Of a stretch of 16,536 nt of DNA, positions 1-5,892 are shown piece after piece. The notes under the pieces are model-generated. The model searched no databases. It saw only the letters and a list, made by a program, of their open reading frames with translations, and was not told the DNA's origin. Source of the stretch: UBA12068 sp964452415 (lineage in GTDB: Bacteria; Patescibacteriota; Minisyncoccia; Moranbacterales; GWC2-37-73). The stretch's first letter is position 1. Each line of letters opens with the position of its first letter. Location of the stretch: positions 1 to 16,536 of the forward strand of contig CAYVME010000024.1 of the NCBI GenBank assembly GCA_964452415.1. The letters are read 5' to 3'. The translations under genes were made by a program, and so were the position numbers.

Positions 1-6
1 AAAAAC

Positions 7-30
7 CCGGCATAATCATTATTATGCCGG
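7..30 (-). terminator. Rho-independent terminator of the PlsC gene
   Basis: A perfect 10-bp stem (CCGGCATAAT / ATTATGCCGG) closes a 4-nt loop. On the minus strand it is followed by G and five T residues (positions 5-1). It begins four bases after the PlsC stop codon. Confidence 0.85.
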
Positions 31-33
31 CTT

Positions 34-657
34 CTATTTTTCTGCTTTGAGCTTTTTTATCTCCTCAACTGCGTTGATCTTGGAACCCTTTTCCAAAAGA
101 AAAGGTTCCCCAAAGATGACTTCCACTTTTCTGCGACGGGCAAGCATGTTGCCAATGTCCCAGAAATATTTGAGTCCACCGATATGAATCGGTTGGACGA
201 TGACTTCGGAGAATTTGGAAAGCATTTCCAGGAGTCCCTTGTCTTGACCCAGCTCACCAGTCGATGAAACATGACCTTCCGGAAAAAGGAAAATGGATTC
301 ACCATTCTTGAGAAGTTTTATTGTCTCTCGAATGTTTTGACCATTACCCACCGGAATGCAACCCAGCGTTTCCATGATGAAACTTTTCACTGGATTGCTG
401 AACTTTTCGTGCGATGCCAAAAAAGTCATTGGAAAAACTTTTTCTTTCAAGCTTGCGGGAAACATCGATACGATGACGAAAGGATCATTCGCATTGATGT
501 GGTTTGAAACAACCACCAATCCGATGTCAGACTTTTTCATCTGAGCAAGCTTGTCGAGATTTTCAATTCCTCCCACTCTTGGCGACAAAAACATGTTATT
601 CAAAATGTTTGAAAAAAATGTCACCACCCACTGCATCATTGTTATTGTTTTTTTCAA
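34..657 (-). CDS. plsC: 1-acylglycerol-3-phosphate acyltransferase (PlsC/LPLAT family)
   Basis: Likely transfers an acyl chain to lysophosphatidic acid or a related lysolipid at the inner face of the membrane. Visible family motifs are the catalytic HX4D box (NHINAND, H53 and D58 from the start chosen here) and the FPEG substrate-binding box (residues 125-128). The N-terminus is hydrophobic, as expected for a membrane-associated enzyme, and the length (207 aa) suits the short PlsC form. Start choice: the longest frame opens with a GTG at 666 that overlaps the Shine-Dalgarno AAGGAGG itself, so it cannot be used efficiently. The TTG at 657-655 lies 8 nt after AGGAGG and gives an N-terminus beginning MKKTITMMQ. 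Monocistronic, with its own promoter and terminator. The exact acyl acceptor cannot be told from sequence. Confidence 0.85.
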   Translation of the reverse strand: MKKTITMMQWVVTFFSNILNNMFLSPRVGGIENLDKLAQMKKSDIGLVVVSNHINANDPFVIVSMFPASLKEKVFPMTFLASHEKFSNPVKSFIMETLGCIPVGNGQNIRETIKLLKNGESIFLFPEGHVSSTGELGQDKGLLEMLSKFSEVIVQPIHIGGLKYFWDIGNMLARRRKVEVIFGEPFLLEKGSKINAVEEIKKLKAEK

Positions 658-729
658 GGGACTCACCTCCTTTGGTCTGCCGAAGCTTTATGCATAGGCG
701 ACCTTTGGTTTGATTTTTGTGTACTGAGC

Positions 730-758
730 ATAATAGCACATTTTGGGAAAAAAATCAA
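730..758 (-). promoter_or_regulatory. Sigma70-type promoter of the PlsC gene
   Basis: On the minus strand TTGATT (758-753), a 17-nt spacer and TATTAT (735-730). The -35 box overlaps the end of the preceding terminator stem (756-785) and the spacer contains its T-tract, so terminator and promoter are fused. Confidence 0.55.
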
Positions 759-785
759 GCCCTTACAAATATTCGTAAGGGCTTG
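748..785 (-). terminator. Rho-independent terminator of the barrel-protein gene
   Basis: A perfect 11-bp stem (CAAGCCCTTAC at 756-766 with GTAAGGGCTTG at 775-785) has an 8-nt loop and is followed on the minus strand by A-free T7 (754-748). It lies 25 bases after the stop codon. Confidence 0.9.
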
Positions 786-809
786 TGAATTGTCTCAAGC
801 GAGACAGGT

Positions 810-1862
810 TTAGAAGTTTCCGTAGATGGAAAGCATAGCCATCTCGGACTTTCCGAGAAACTGATCCATGCTTCGGAATCCTCTGTTCATGTAGGCGATG
901 TTTATTCCGCCATGTTTGAGATAAATCCCAAGCCCAGCAGTTGCTCCGCCATTGGCATATCCCGCATACACTGCGAGAATGTCTTTGACCAAGTATTGCT
1001 CAACACCTGCAAAATACTGGTCGTCGCTCAGACCATCTGACAAGTACAGATGCTGATAATCAGCAGCCACAAATGTCATCGGCAGAACTTGAACACCAAC
1101 CCCGAGTCTCAATTTGTTTGACTGCGACTTGGTTTTTGCATCGAATTCGCCATTGATGAAATCTTCGGCGCTGTCCCACGAATGATCGAAGGTGGCGCCA
1201 AGATTCACAACTTTGGCAATCTGATACAATGCGCCGACGCCAACATTATGACTCTTCGACTCTGTCTTGAAATCAAAGATCATTGTTGTGTCCTCTGTGC
1301 CAATGAAATATTTCCCCGTCAACTTCGACTGGGAATATCCATAGCTCGCACCGAGATACAGCGCATCTTCATCCAGCAAAAGATTCTTGCCAGTTGCCAA
1401 ACCGTACTGCACATCAAACGAAGGATTGTTATTGAATTTTATCTTTGCAGATTCATCAATGAGTGTTCCGGTGTTTGATTTTGCATCAGAGACCGTGATT
1501 TGCAAAATTCCAACTGGGAGTTTTGCAGTTCCAGACAATGAATACAAACTGATTGTCGATCCACTCTTGAAGTGAATCAATCCGCCGGTTGTGCTAAAGC
1601 CAAAATTCCATGGATCTGCCGATTCCACTGCCATCACAGCAGGGTTTCGGGAAGAAAAATCCGGTGTTGCCGTGCTAGTGTTCCCCATGCCAGCGACATC
1701 TGCGCCGAACGGGATCTCTGCCATGGTTTTTGCCATTGCCGTTGAGAAATCTGCCGGATGAGCCTTGCCAGTAAAGGCAAAGATGCACAATAACATCAGG
1801 AAAATCACCATCAACATGTTTTCAGCTTTTCCCCAAGTTTTTGCCGTTGTTGCTGTTCTCAT
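810..1862 (-). CDS. Secreted PorV-like beta-barrel outer-membrane-type protein
   Basis: A 350-residue protein with a long n-region, a hydrophobic stretch at residues ~17-31 and a plausible signal-peptidase site (TGKA or AHPA, before residue 38). After it comes a glycine/asparagine-rich stretch (GADVAGMGNTSTATPDFSSRNPAVMA) that matches the N-terminal pattern of PorV/TraF-like barrel proteins, where a GMG segment is followed by an NPA segment. The rest alternates short polar turns with amphipathic beta-strand-like runs and ends in aromatic Phe (SIYGNF), the usual end of a BAM-inserted barrel. Shine-Dalgarno AAGGAG lies 7 nt before ATG. It has a consensus promoter and its own terminator. The family call comes from pattern only. 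If the host is a CPR bacterium, which are thought to lack an outer membrane, the location is unclear. Confidence 0.6.
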   Translation of the reverse strand: MRTATTAKTWGKAENMLMVIFLMLLCIFAFTGKAHPADFSTAMAKTMAEIPFGADVAGMGNTSTATPDFSSRNPAVMAVESADPWNFGFSTTGGLIHFKSGSTISLYSLSGTAKLPVGILQITVSDAKSNTGTLIDESAKIKFNNNPSFDVQYGLATGKNLLLDEDALYLGASYGYSQSKLTGKYFIGTEDTTMIFDFKTESKSHNVGVGALYQIAKVVNLGATFDHSWDSAEDFINGEFDAKTKSQSNKLRLGVGVQVLPMTFVAADYQHLYLSDGLSDDQYFAGVEQYLVKDILAVYAGYANGGATAGLGIYLKHGGINIAYMNRGFRSMDQFLGKSEMAMLSIYGNF

Positions 1863-1937
1863 TTGCCACTCCTTTTAAATAACTAGATTTCCGACCTGGG
1901 CCGGTGTTGTATTTAATGCTAATTAAATCAACCTATC

Positions 1938-1966
1938 ATTATACACCCAAAAACAGCTCCTGTCAA
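1938..1966 (-). promoter_or_regulatory. Perfect consensus sigma70 promoter for the barrel protein
   Basis: On the minus strand TTGACA (1966-1961), exactly 17 nt, then TATAAT (1943-1938): both hexamers match consensus fully. This predicts very strong constitutive transcription with a leader of roughly 65 nt containing a small GC hairpin near 1893-1906. Confidence 0.9.
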
Positions 1967-1981
1967 TCACGGAAGCTGTTT
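1949..1981 (-). terminator. Terminator of ispG, overlapping the next promoter
   Basis: On the minus strand AAACAGCTTCC (1981-1971) pairs with GGAGCTGTTT (1960-1951) with one bulged T; T residues run to 1949. The 10-nt loop contains the -35 TTGACA of the barrel-protein promoter. The T-tract is short, so termination may be partial. Confidence 0.65.
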
Positions 1982-2025
1982 CTTCGCCAAGATAAGGCAT
2001 TTTTAGATAAATCATTGCTCTATTT

Positions 2026-3072
2026 TTAAAGTTTTTTGATTTCTGCCATCAAGGCTGGGATTATTTGATCTTCTTTGACACTTTTGATGACTTTTCCTTT
2101 AACAAAAATTGCACCCATGCCTTTTCCGCCAGCCACGCCAACATCAGCCTCTCGCGCTTCCCCTGGACCATTAACCACACATCCCATCACAGCAACCTTG
2201 ATTGGCTTGTCAATTTTCTTGAGCAACCCTTCAACTTTTGTTGCCAGCCCAATCAAATCAATTTGAGTTCTTCCACAAGTCGGACAAGAAATCATCTCCG
2301 GTCCGCGCCTTCGAAGATCAAGCGCTCTCAAAATTCCCCAGCAAGTTGCGATTTCTTCAATTGGATCAGCAGTCAAAGAAACTCTCATGGTTGCGCCAAT
2401 TCCTTCATTCAAAAGCACTCCGATTCCAATGGCGCTTTTGATTGATCCCATGAAAGCTGTGCCAGCCTCAGTCACGCCAAGATGCAAAGGATATTTCACT
2501 TTCTTGGCCAGCATGCGATACGCTTCAATCATCTGAGGCACATTGCTGAATTTGATGGAAATCAAAATGTCATGAAAATTCAGTTTTTCCAGAATTCTGA
2601 CATGTCGCAATGCTGATTCAACTGCCGCCTTTGGTGTGGCACCATATTTGTTGAGCAAGTCCTGCTCAAGAGAACCAACATTAACCCCAATGCGAATTGG
2701 AATTTTCTTTTTTTTACAAGCTGAAACAACTGCCTTTATTTTTTCCTCCGAGCCAATATTTCCAGGATTGATTCTGATCTTATCAATTCCCTGCTTGATT
2801 GCTTCAAGCGCAAGCAAGTGATCAAAATGGATGTCAGCCACAAGAGGAATGTGAATTTTTGCTTTTATTTTTCCAATGGCTTGAGCCGCTTTCATGTCCA
2901 GCACTGCCACACGCACAATTTCACAACCCTCTTTTTCAAGAGCTAAGATTTGTTTGACTGTCGCTTTCACATCGCGAGTGTCAGTGTTGCACATTGATTG
3001 AACTCGCACCGGATTGTCGCCACCAAGTTTCAGATTTCCAACTTTGACCACTGATGAGATATATTTTGACAT
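2026..3072 (-). CDS. ispG: (E)-4-hydroxy-3-methylbut-2-enyl-diphosphate synthase
   Basis: Penultimate step of the MEP isoprenoid pathway: reductive ring opening of MEcPP to HMBPP using a [4Fe-4S] cluster. The 348-residue length and layout fit the short two-domain form: an N-terminal TIM-barrel (GDNPVRVQSMCNTDTRD at 18-34; LVADIHFD at 77-84; INPGNIG at 101-107) and a C-terminal ferredoxin-like domain with cluster ligands C263 and C266 (SCPTCG) and C298 (MGCVVNGPGEA), followed by the conserved E305. No Shine-Dalgarno is visible. A TATAAT at about 3081-3086 on the minus strand ends only 9 nt before ATG, so the message may be leaderless; the -35 match is poor. No other MEP gene is in the window. 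Confidence 0.95.
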   Translation of the reverse strand: MSKYISSVVKVGNLKLGGDNPVRVQSMCNTDTRDVKATVKQILALEKEGCEIVRVAVLDMKAAQAIGKIKAKIHIPLVADIHFDHLLALEAIKQGIDKIRINPGNIGSEEKIKAVVSACKKKKIPIRIGVNVGSLEQDLLNKYGATPKAAVESALRHVRILEKLNFHDILISIKFSNVPQMIEAYRMLAKKVKYPLHLGVTEAGTAFMGSIKSAIGIGVLLNEGIGATMRVSLTADPIEEIATCWGILRALDLRRRGPEMISCPTCGRTQIDLIGLATKVEGLLKKIDKPIKVAVMGCVVNGPGEAREADVGVAGGKGMGAIFVKGKVIKSVKEDQIIPALMAEIKKL

Positions 3073-3147
3073 TTGTTTAATATTATAATTATTAGTCTTA
3101 GCCTAGCTTATTTTGGCTTTTATTTCAACTGTCTTTAAGATAAATAA

Positions 3148-3173
3148 AAAGCCTTCGGATTACCAAAGACTTT
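3148..3173 (-). terminator. Terminator of the tRNA-like array
   Basis: On the minus strand AAAGTCTTTGG pairs with CCGAAGGCTTT (11 pairs including two G-T wobbles) around a TAAT loop, followed by a T-rich run (TTATTTATC). It sits just after the last tRNA-like gene and before ispG. Confidence 0.8.
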
Positions 3174-3198
3174 GCTACGATTGTTGCTTGTAAAAATT

Positions 3199-3274
3199 TG
3201 GCTGGAGTGCAAGGATTCGAACCCTGGATAGTGGATTGTCGAGGTCCACTGCCTTACCTCTTGGCGACACTCCA
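3199..3274 (-). tRNA. tRNA-like gene, Gln-type body, 9-nt anticodon loop, isotype unassigned
   Basis: The minus strand folds as a cloverleaf: perfect 7-bp acceptor TGGAGTG/CACTCCA, D-arm GCCAAGAGGTAAGGC, T-arm CAGGG-TTCGAAT-CCTTG, and an encoded G-CCA end. The U1-A72 pair and G73 are identity features of tRNA-Gln, while the body also resembles tRNA-Cys. The odd part is the anticodon arm: the 5-bp stem GTGGA/TCCAC closes a 9-nt loop, CCTCGACAA, instead of 7 nt. After the only T the next three bases are CGA, followed by C where a purine is expected at position 37. No normal Gln anticodon (TTG or CTG) is present. It may be a non-standard decoder, a decayed tRNA or a tRNA-like RNA with another role. 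Confidence 0.7.
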
Positions 3275-3290
3275 ACAAATTTTTATTGCC

Positions 3291-3402
3291 GACTGGGATC
3301 ATGAGACGTCATCCGTCAAAATGAACAGCACCACCCGCGACACGAACCTTATTTCAAGGTGCAAGCATCATGGTGGTATATGACAGAAACAATCCCCCAG
3401 TC
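3291..3402 (-). ncRNA. Uncharacterised structured element A within the tRNA array
   Basis: A 112-nt unit closed by a perfect 7-bp stem, GACTGGG with CCCAGTC. Inside, on the minus strand, are nested helices TGTCAT/ATGACG (18-23 with 91-96), ACCACC/GGTGGT (26-31 with 68-73) and a terminal hairpin ACCTT-GAAAT-AAGGT (43-57), giving a rod with large internal loops. It is not a cloverleaf and has no CCA end. It is separated from the flanking tRNA-like genes by about 16-18 nt, the same spacing as between the others, so it is probably cut out of the same transcript. Strand is inferred from the neighbours. No known RNA family was recognised. Confidence 0.4.
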
Positions 3403-3420
3403 GACATCTTGTTACGATTT

Positions 3421-3497
3421 TGGAGCCAGCAACTGGATTCGAACCAGTGACTTCCTGATTATGCATCAGGCACTCTTCCAGACTGAGTTATACTGGA
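3421..3497 (-). tRNA. tRNA-like gene with CAT at the anticodon (Met/Ile2-like), lacking U33
   Basis: The minus strand has D-arm ACTC/GAGT with GG in the loop, anticodon stem CCTGA/TCAGG, T-arm ACTGG-TTCGAAT-CCAGT and an encoded T-CCA end. The anticodon loop is TGCATAA, placing CAT at positions 34-36, as in tRNA-Met or the tRNA-Ile2 precursor. Two oddities: position 33, almost always U, is G; and the acceptor TCCAGTA/TGCTGGC leaves 1-72 unpaired (T against C) with a T-G wobble. A 1-72 mismatch recalls initiator tRNA, but the GGG/CCC anticodon-stem pairs of an initiator are absent. It may be functional but divergent, or a decayed or repurposed tRNA. Confidence 0.75.
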
Positions 3498-3516
3498 CTC
3501 AAATCGTAAAATTATT

Positions 3517-3614
3517 TGGTCGGCGAACTCCGAAACCGATTTGACAGATACCACAAGAATTACACGGCGTCATTGAGACTGCCCCTGCGGTCGATGTTTT
3601 CCGGAGTTCACCGA
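3517..3614 (-). ncRNA. Uncharacterised structured element B with an encoded CCA end
   Basis: On the minus strand TCGGTGAACTCCG (3614-3602) pairs with CGGAGTTCGCCGA (3532-3520) over 13 pairs, one of them a T-G wobble that would be a C-A mismatch on the plus strand. This favours a minus-strand RNA. CCA follows directly at 3519-3517. The interior holds a small hairpin GACCGC-AGGG-GCAGTC and further pairing (TGAC with TGTCA). The continuous 13-bp helix plus CCA resembles an acceptor/T-stem minihelix without a recognisable T-loop, D-arm or anticodon arm. Spacing to the next tRNA-like gene is about 19 nt. No known family was recognised. Confidence 0.4.
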
Positions 3615-3715
3615 TAAAAGAACTGTTTCGTATATTGAATAAATGCTAGACTAAAAGCGTATTAATGTCAACAGGGATGGAACATGTTATCATCAAATTA
3701 AAGATAATTTTCAAT

Positions 3716-4513
3716 ATGAATAAAAAAATTTTATATTTTATTTTGACAGTTGGATTCATTCTTGGATCTGGTTATTTTTTTGCTTGGTTTGCGGACAAAC
3801 CAAGTTCCAAATCACAAAAAAGTTCTGTCACTGAAAATTCAAATTCTGCCACTAAATCCGAACCTCAACCAATCAAAGAAATTGAAAAAAAAGTTTCACC
3901 CCCGCCAATTGTTATTGAAAAGAAAATTTTGCAAGAAGTTCCCTTTGTTGTGCAGGCGCCTTTTGGAAATTGGAGTGACCCAAACTTTCAAAACGGCTGT
4001 GAAGAAGCTTCAATTGTCATGGCCATGGGTTGGGTGAATGGCGAAAAAACAATATCTCCAGAAAATGCACAGAAAAGAATTTTGGATATGATCGCTTTTG
4101 AAGATAAAACTTTTGGATATAGTGCCGACACCAACGCGATTGATGTGGAGAAAATTTTCAAACAATATTTAAAACATGAAAATATTATGGTCAAAGAGGA
4201 TATTGTTTTGGATGACATCAAAGCTGAGATCAAAAAAGGCAATATTGTTATAGTGCCAGTATTTGGCAGAGCCCTTTCAAATCCAAATTTCACTTCCCCC
4301 GGACCAATTGCTCACATGCTCGTCATTATTGGATATGATCCAACCACCAAACAATTTATCACCAACGATCCCGGAACCAAACTTGGTGCAGGATATTTGT
4401 ATGGTGAAAATTTGCTGTATTCCGCAATCTGGGAATACGACAGTGGAAAATTCGCTCCGCCTGCCCCAACCACAGGAAAAATTCACAAAGCCATGATTTC
4501 AGTTTCAAAATAA
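3716..4513 (+). CDS. Membrane-anchored C39-like cysteine peptidase
   Basis: A 265-residue protein (from the start chosen here) with an N-terminal membrane anchor (residues ~4-25), a Ser/Lys/Pro-rich linker to about residue 70 and a papain-like C39_2 domain. Catalytic-type residues are visible: Cys95 in QNGCEEAS, His200 in IAHMLVIIGYD and Asp218 in ITNDPGT. The domain opens with VPFVVQAPFGNWSDP, a form very common in CPR proteins. It probably cleaves or binds peptides outside the cell; the substrate is unknown, and this is not the ABC-transporter-fused bacteriocin peptidase type. The frame can be opened at 3665, but ATG 3716 puts the charged MNKK directly before the membrane helix. No good Shine-Dalgarno is seen for either. 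It is the only long plus-strand gene here and runs divergently from the tRNA array. Confidence 0.8.
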   Translation: MNKKILYFILTVGFILGSGYFFAWFADKPSSKSQKSSVTENSNSATKSEPQPIKEIEKKVSPPPIVIEKKILQEVPFVVQAPFGNWSDPNFQNGCEEASIVMAMGWVNGEKTISPENAQKRILDMIAFEDKTFGYSADTNAIDVEKIFKQYLKHENIMVKEDIVLDDIKAEIKKGNIVIVPVFGRALSNPNFTSPGPIAHMLVIIGYDPTTKQFITNDPGTKLGAGYLYGENLLYSAIWEYDSGKFAPPAPTTGKIHKAMISVSK

Positions 4514-4618
4514 AAAACACCTCTATCAAGATGTCGCCACAAAAAACTATTTAGAAAAAATGAAAAGAAAACCCCCTATTTTCAATTCAGAAAAAAACTA
4601 TTGTTTAGCAAAGCGAGT

Positions 4619-4642
4619 GAAATGAAGGCATGCTTTCATTTC
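4619..4642. repeat. 24-bp near-perfect palindrome
   Basis: GAAATGAA, then GGCATGCT, then TTCATTTC: self-complementary apart from one symmetric position pair. It lies between the C39 gene and the structured element at 4661-4737, in a stretch with no gene. Confidence 0.5.
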
Positions 4643-4660
4643 CGAGCTAGCAACAACAAC

Positions 4661-4737
4661 AAAAGCCTTAACACTTTGTATAACAATCACAAAAACCCGA
4701 AGGGTTCGTGGCAAGCCACGGAGTGTTGAGGCCTTTT
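4661..4737 (-). terminator. Compound hairpin / nested terminators after the 54-aa gene
   Basis: AAAAGCCTTAACACT (4661-4675) pairs with AGTGTTGAGGCCTTTT (4722-4737) with one bulge and one wobble. Enclosed are two more hairpins: AACCC-GAA-GGGTT (4694-4706) and CGTGGC-AA-GCCACG (4707-4720). On the minus strand the inner hairpin is followed by TTTTTG and the outer stem by TTTTGTTGTTGTTG, so both could end transcripts of the small gene at 4736-4900. On the plus strand the outer stem ends in TTTT and could also terminate C39 transcripts. Confidence 0.6.
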
Positions 4738-4900
4738 ACTTCTTCAAGAAAAGTGCCCAGACGCCGAGAACGATTGCAATGAGCATCCACTGCGTTCCAG
4801 CAAACCAAAGATTTGCGCTCATCAATGAAACAAGACCTGAAGCAACAACGGCAACCACAGAAAGAATGAAAGCAATTTTTGAAGCCATTTTATTTTGCAT
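4736..4900 (-). CDS. 54-residue two-helix membrane protein, unknown function
   Basis: ATG at 4900 follows a near-ideal Shine-Dalgarno (AAGGAGGTGGGAAATATG) and the frame is open for 54 codons to TAA. The product begins MQNKMASKIAF and ends WALFLKK. It has two hydrophobic segments (about residues 8-27 and 36-52) joined by a short polar turn (SANLWFAGTQ), and a positive tail. It is unrecognised. Small proteins of this shape act as membrane anchors, modulators or stress peptides, but nothing here identifies which. Its upstream region carries two inverted half-sites (4925-4937 and 4967-4978) that recur before the 95-residue gene at 11705, so the two may be co-regulated. Confidence 0.75.
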   Translation of the reverse strand: MQNKMASKIAFILSVVAVVASGLVSLMSANLWFAGTQWMLIAIVLGVWALFLKK

Positions 4901-4924
4901 ATTTCCCACCTCCTTCTAGTTTTT

Positions 4925-4978
4925 ACCCTAGTTAAATAATGATAGACATGCCATGGAGTACCATGGATTTAACGGGGT
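4925..4978. promoter_or_regulatory. Operator-like region upstream of the 54-aa gene
   Basis: On the plus strand ACCCTAGTTAAAT (4925-4937) and ATTTAACGGGGT (4967-4978) form widely spaced inverted half-sites. Between them is a second symmetric motif, CCATGG-AGTA-CCATGG (4951-4966). The outer half-site is identical over 12 nt to 11605-11616. No clear -35/-10 pair could be assigned. Confidence 0.45.
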
Positions 4979-5018
4979 GAATTTTTACATTTATATTTTA
5001 ACACATTTTGCCCAACAT

Positions 5019-5050
5019 AAAAACACCCCGCAAAAATGCAGAGTGTTTTT
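5019..5050 (-). terminator. Rho-independent terminator of the slipin gene
   Basis: On the minus strand AAAAACACTCTGC pairs with GCGGGGTGTTTTT (two G-T wobbles) around ATTTTT. Its right arm and flank match the repeated terminator family at 12425, 13208 and 14911. Confidence 0.85.
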
Positions 5051-5075
5051 AATTGAAAGAAAATTCTTTTTTCTT

Positions 5076-5819
5076 CTAAGACTTTTTATTGAAACCCTCA
5101 AGTGCTTTCAATATTTCCATTGGAACTGCAAAAATGACGGTGTTTGATTGATCGCTGCTTAAATCATTCAAGGTGCTGAGAGTTCGAAGATGCAAAGCTC
5201 CATCAGCGGCACTGAGAATAGTCGCAGCCTTAGCCAAATTTTCAGCTGCCACAACTTCACCCTCAGCTTTTATAATAACAGATCTTTTTTCCCTTTCGGC
5301 TTCTGCTTGTTTTCCGATAACTCTTTTCATTTCTTCTGGCAAAGTAACATCCTTGAGTTCAACTGAATTAACTGAAATTCCCCAATCATTTGTGGCCTGC
5401 TCCACAATCATTCTGATTTTTTCAGCAATCGTGTCACGATTTGAAAGAAGCTCATCCAAATTAACTTCTCCCACAATGTTTCGCATCGTTGTCTGTGCCA
5501 ATTGAGAAACTGCATAGAAATAATTTTCAACTTCGATGATTGCCTTTTCGGCGCTTGAAACTTTGTAATAGATAACAGCGCTAACCCTGACTGAAATGTT
5601 GTCCTTGGTGATTGCTTCTTGATCTGGAACATCAACAGCCTTTATTCTCATGTCAATCTTTTGATAACTTTGAAAAACTGGGATAACCAATCTCCAACCC
5701 GGCTCCATGATTCCAGAATATTTTCCAATCGTGAACCTCACCCCTCTTTCATATTGATTAATCTGCTTGATCGAAACAAGCAAAACAAGAATGACAATTA
5801 TCACAATCATTGTTCCCAT
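5076..5819 (-). CDS. Slipin / stomatin-like SPFH membrane protein
   Basis: A 247-residue SPFH/Band-7 protein. The N-terminal hydrophobic hairpin (residues 2-17, MIVIIVILVLLVSI) is followed by the typical slipin start INQYERGVRFTIGKYSGIMEPGWRLVIPVFQ, then the band-7 fold (RIKAVDVPDQEAITKDNISVRVSAVIYYKV), the TTMRNIVGEVNLDELLSNRD helix and the Glu/Ala-rich coiled coil (QAEAEREKRSVIIKAEGE) that drives oligomer rings. It probably scaffolds membrane microdomains and regulates nearby membrane proteases or channels. Slipins are often paired with a NfeD-like protease, and none is next to it here. It has its own terminator. A TATAAT with a weak TTGCTT -35 lies just upstream; no Shine-Dalgarno is obvious. 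Confidence 0.92.
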   Translation of the reverse strand: MGTMIVIIVILVLLVSIKQINQYERGVRFTIGKYSGIMEPGWRLVIPVFQSYQKIDMRIKAVDVPDQEAITKDNISVRVSAVIYYKVSSAEKAIIEVENYFYAVSQLAQTTMRNIVGEVNLDELLSNRDTIAEKIRMIVEQATNDWGISVNSVELKDVTLPEEMKRVIGKQAEAEREKRSVIIKAEGEVVAAENLAKAATILSAADGALHLRTLSTLNDLSSDQSNTVIFAVPMEILKALEGFNKKS

Positions 5820-5892
5820 ACTTTTTATTGATTAATTAATTATACCCTCATTATATGCCTTTTCCGATTTTAAGCAATAAAAGCAACGCTAA

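Noticed and set aside
3291..3402. Element A as 5S rRNA or SRP RNA
   Set aside because: Some similarity to 5S loop motifs on the plus strand (CGAACC, ATGGTGGTA), but helices IV-V and the 5' half do not fit. The SRP GGAAGGAAGCAGCC core is absent.
3198..3544. Two 61-aa plus-strand ORFs across the tRNA array
   Set aside because: They are translations through the complement of tRNA T-arms (for example GVQGFEPW), a common tRNA artefact.
3291..3614. Integron attC sites
   Set aside because: The palindromes lack the GTTRRRY/RYYYAAC core sites and there is no integrase or cassette ORF.
4953..5147. 64-aa plus-strand ORF
   Set aside because: It spans the operator region and the slipin terminator, with no Shine-Dalgarno and no coherent product.
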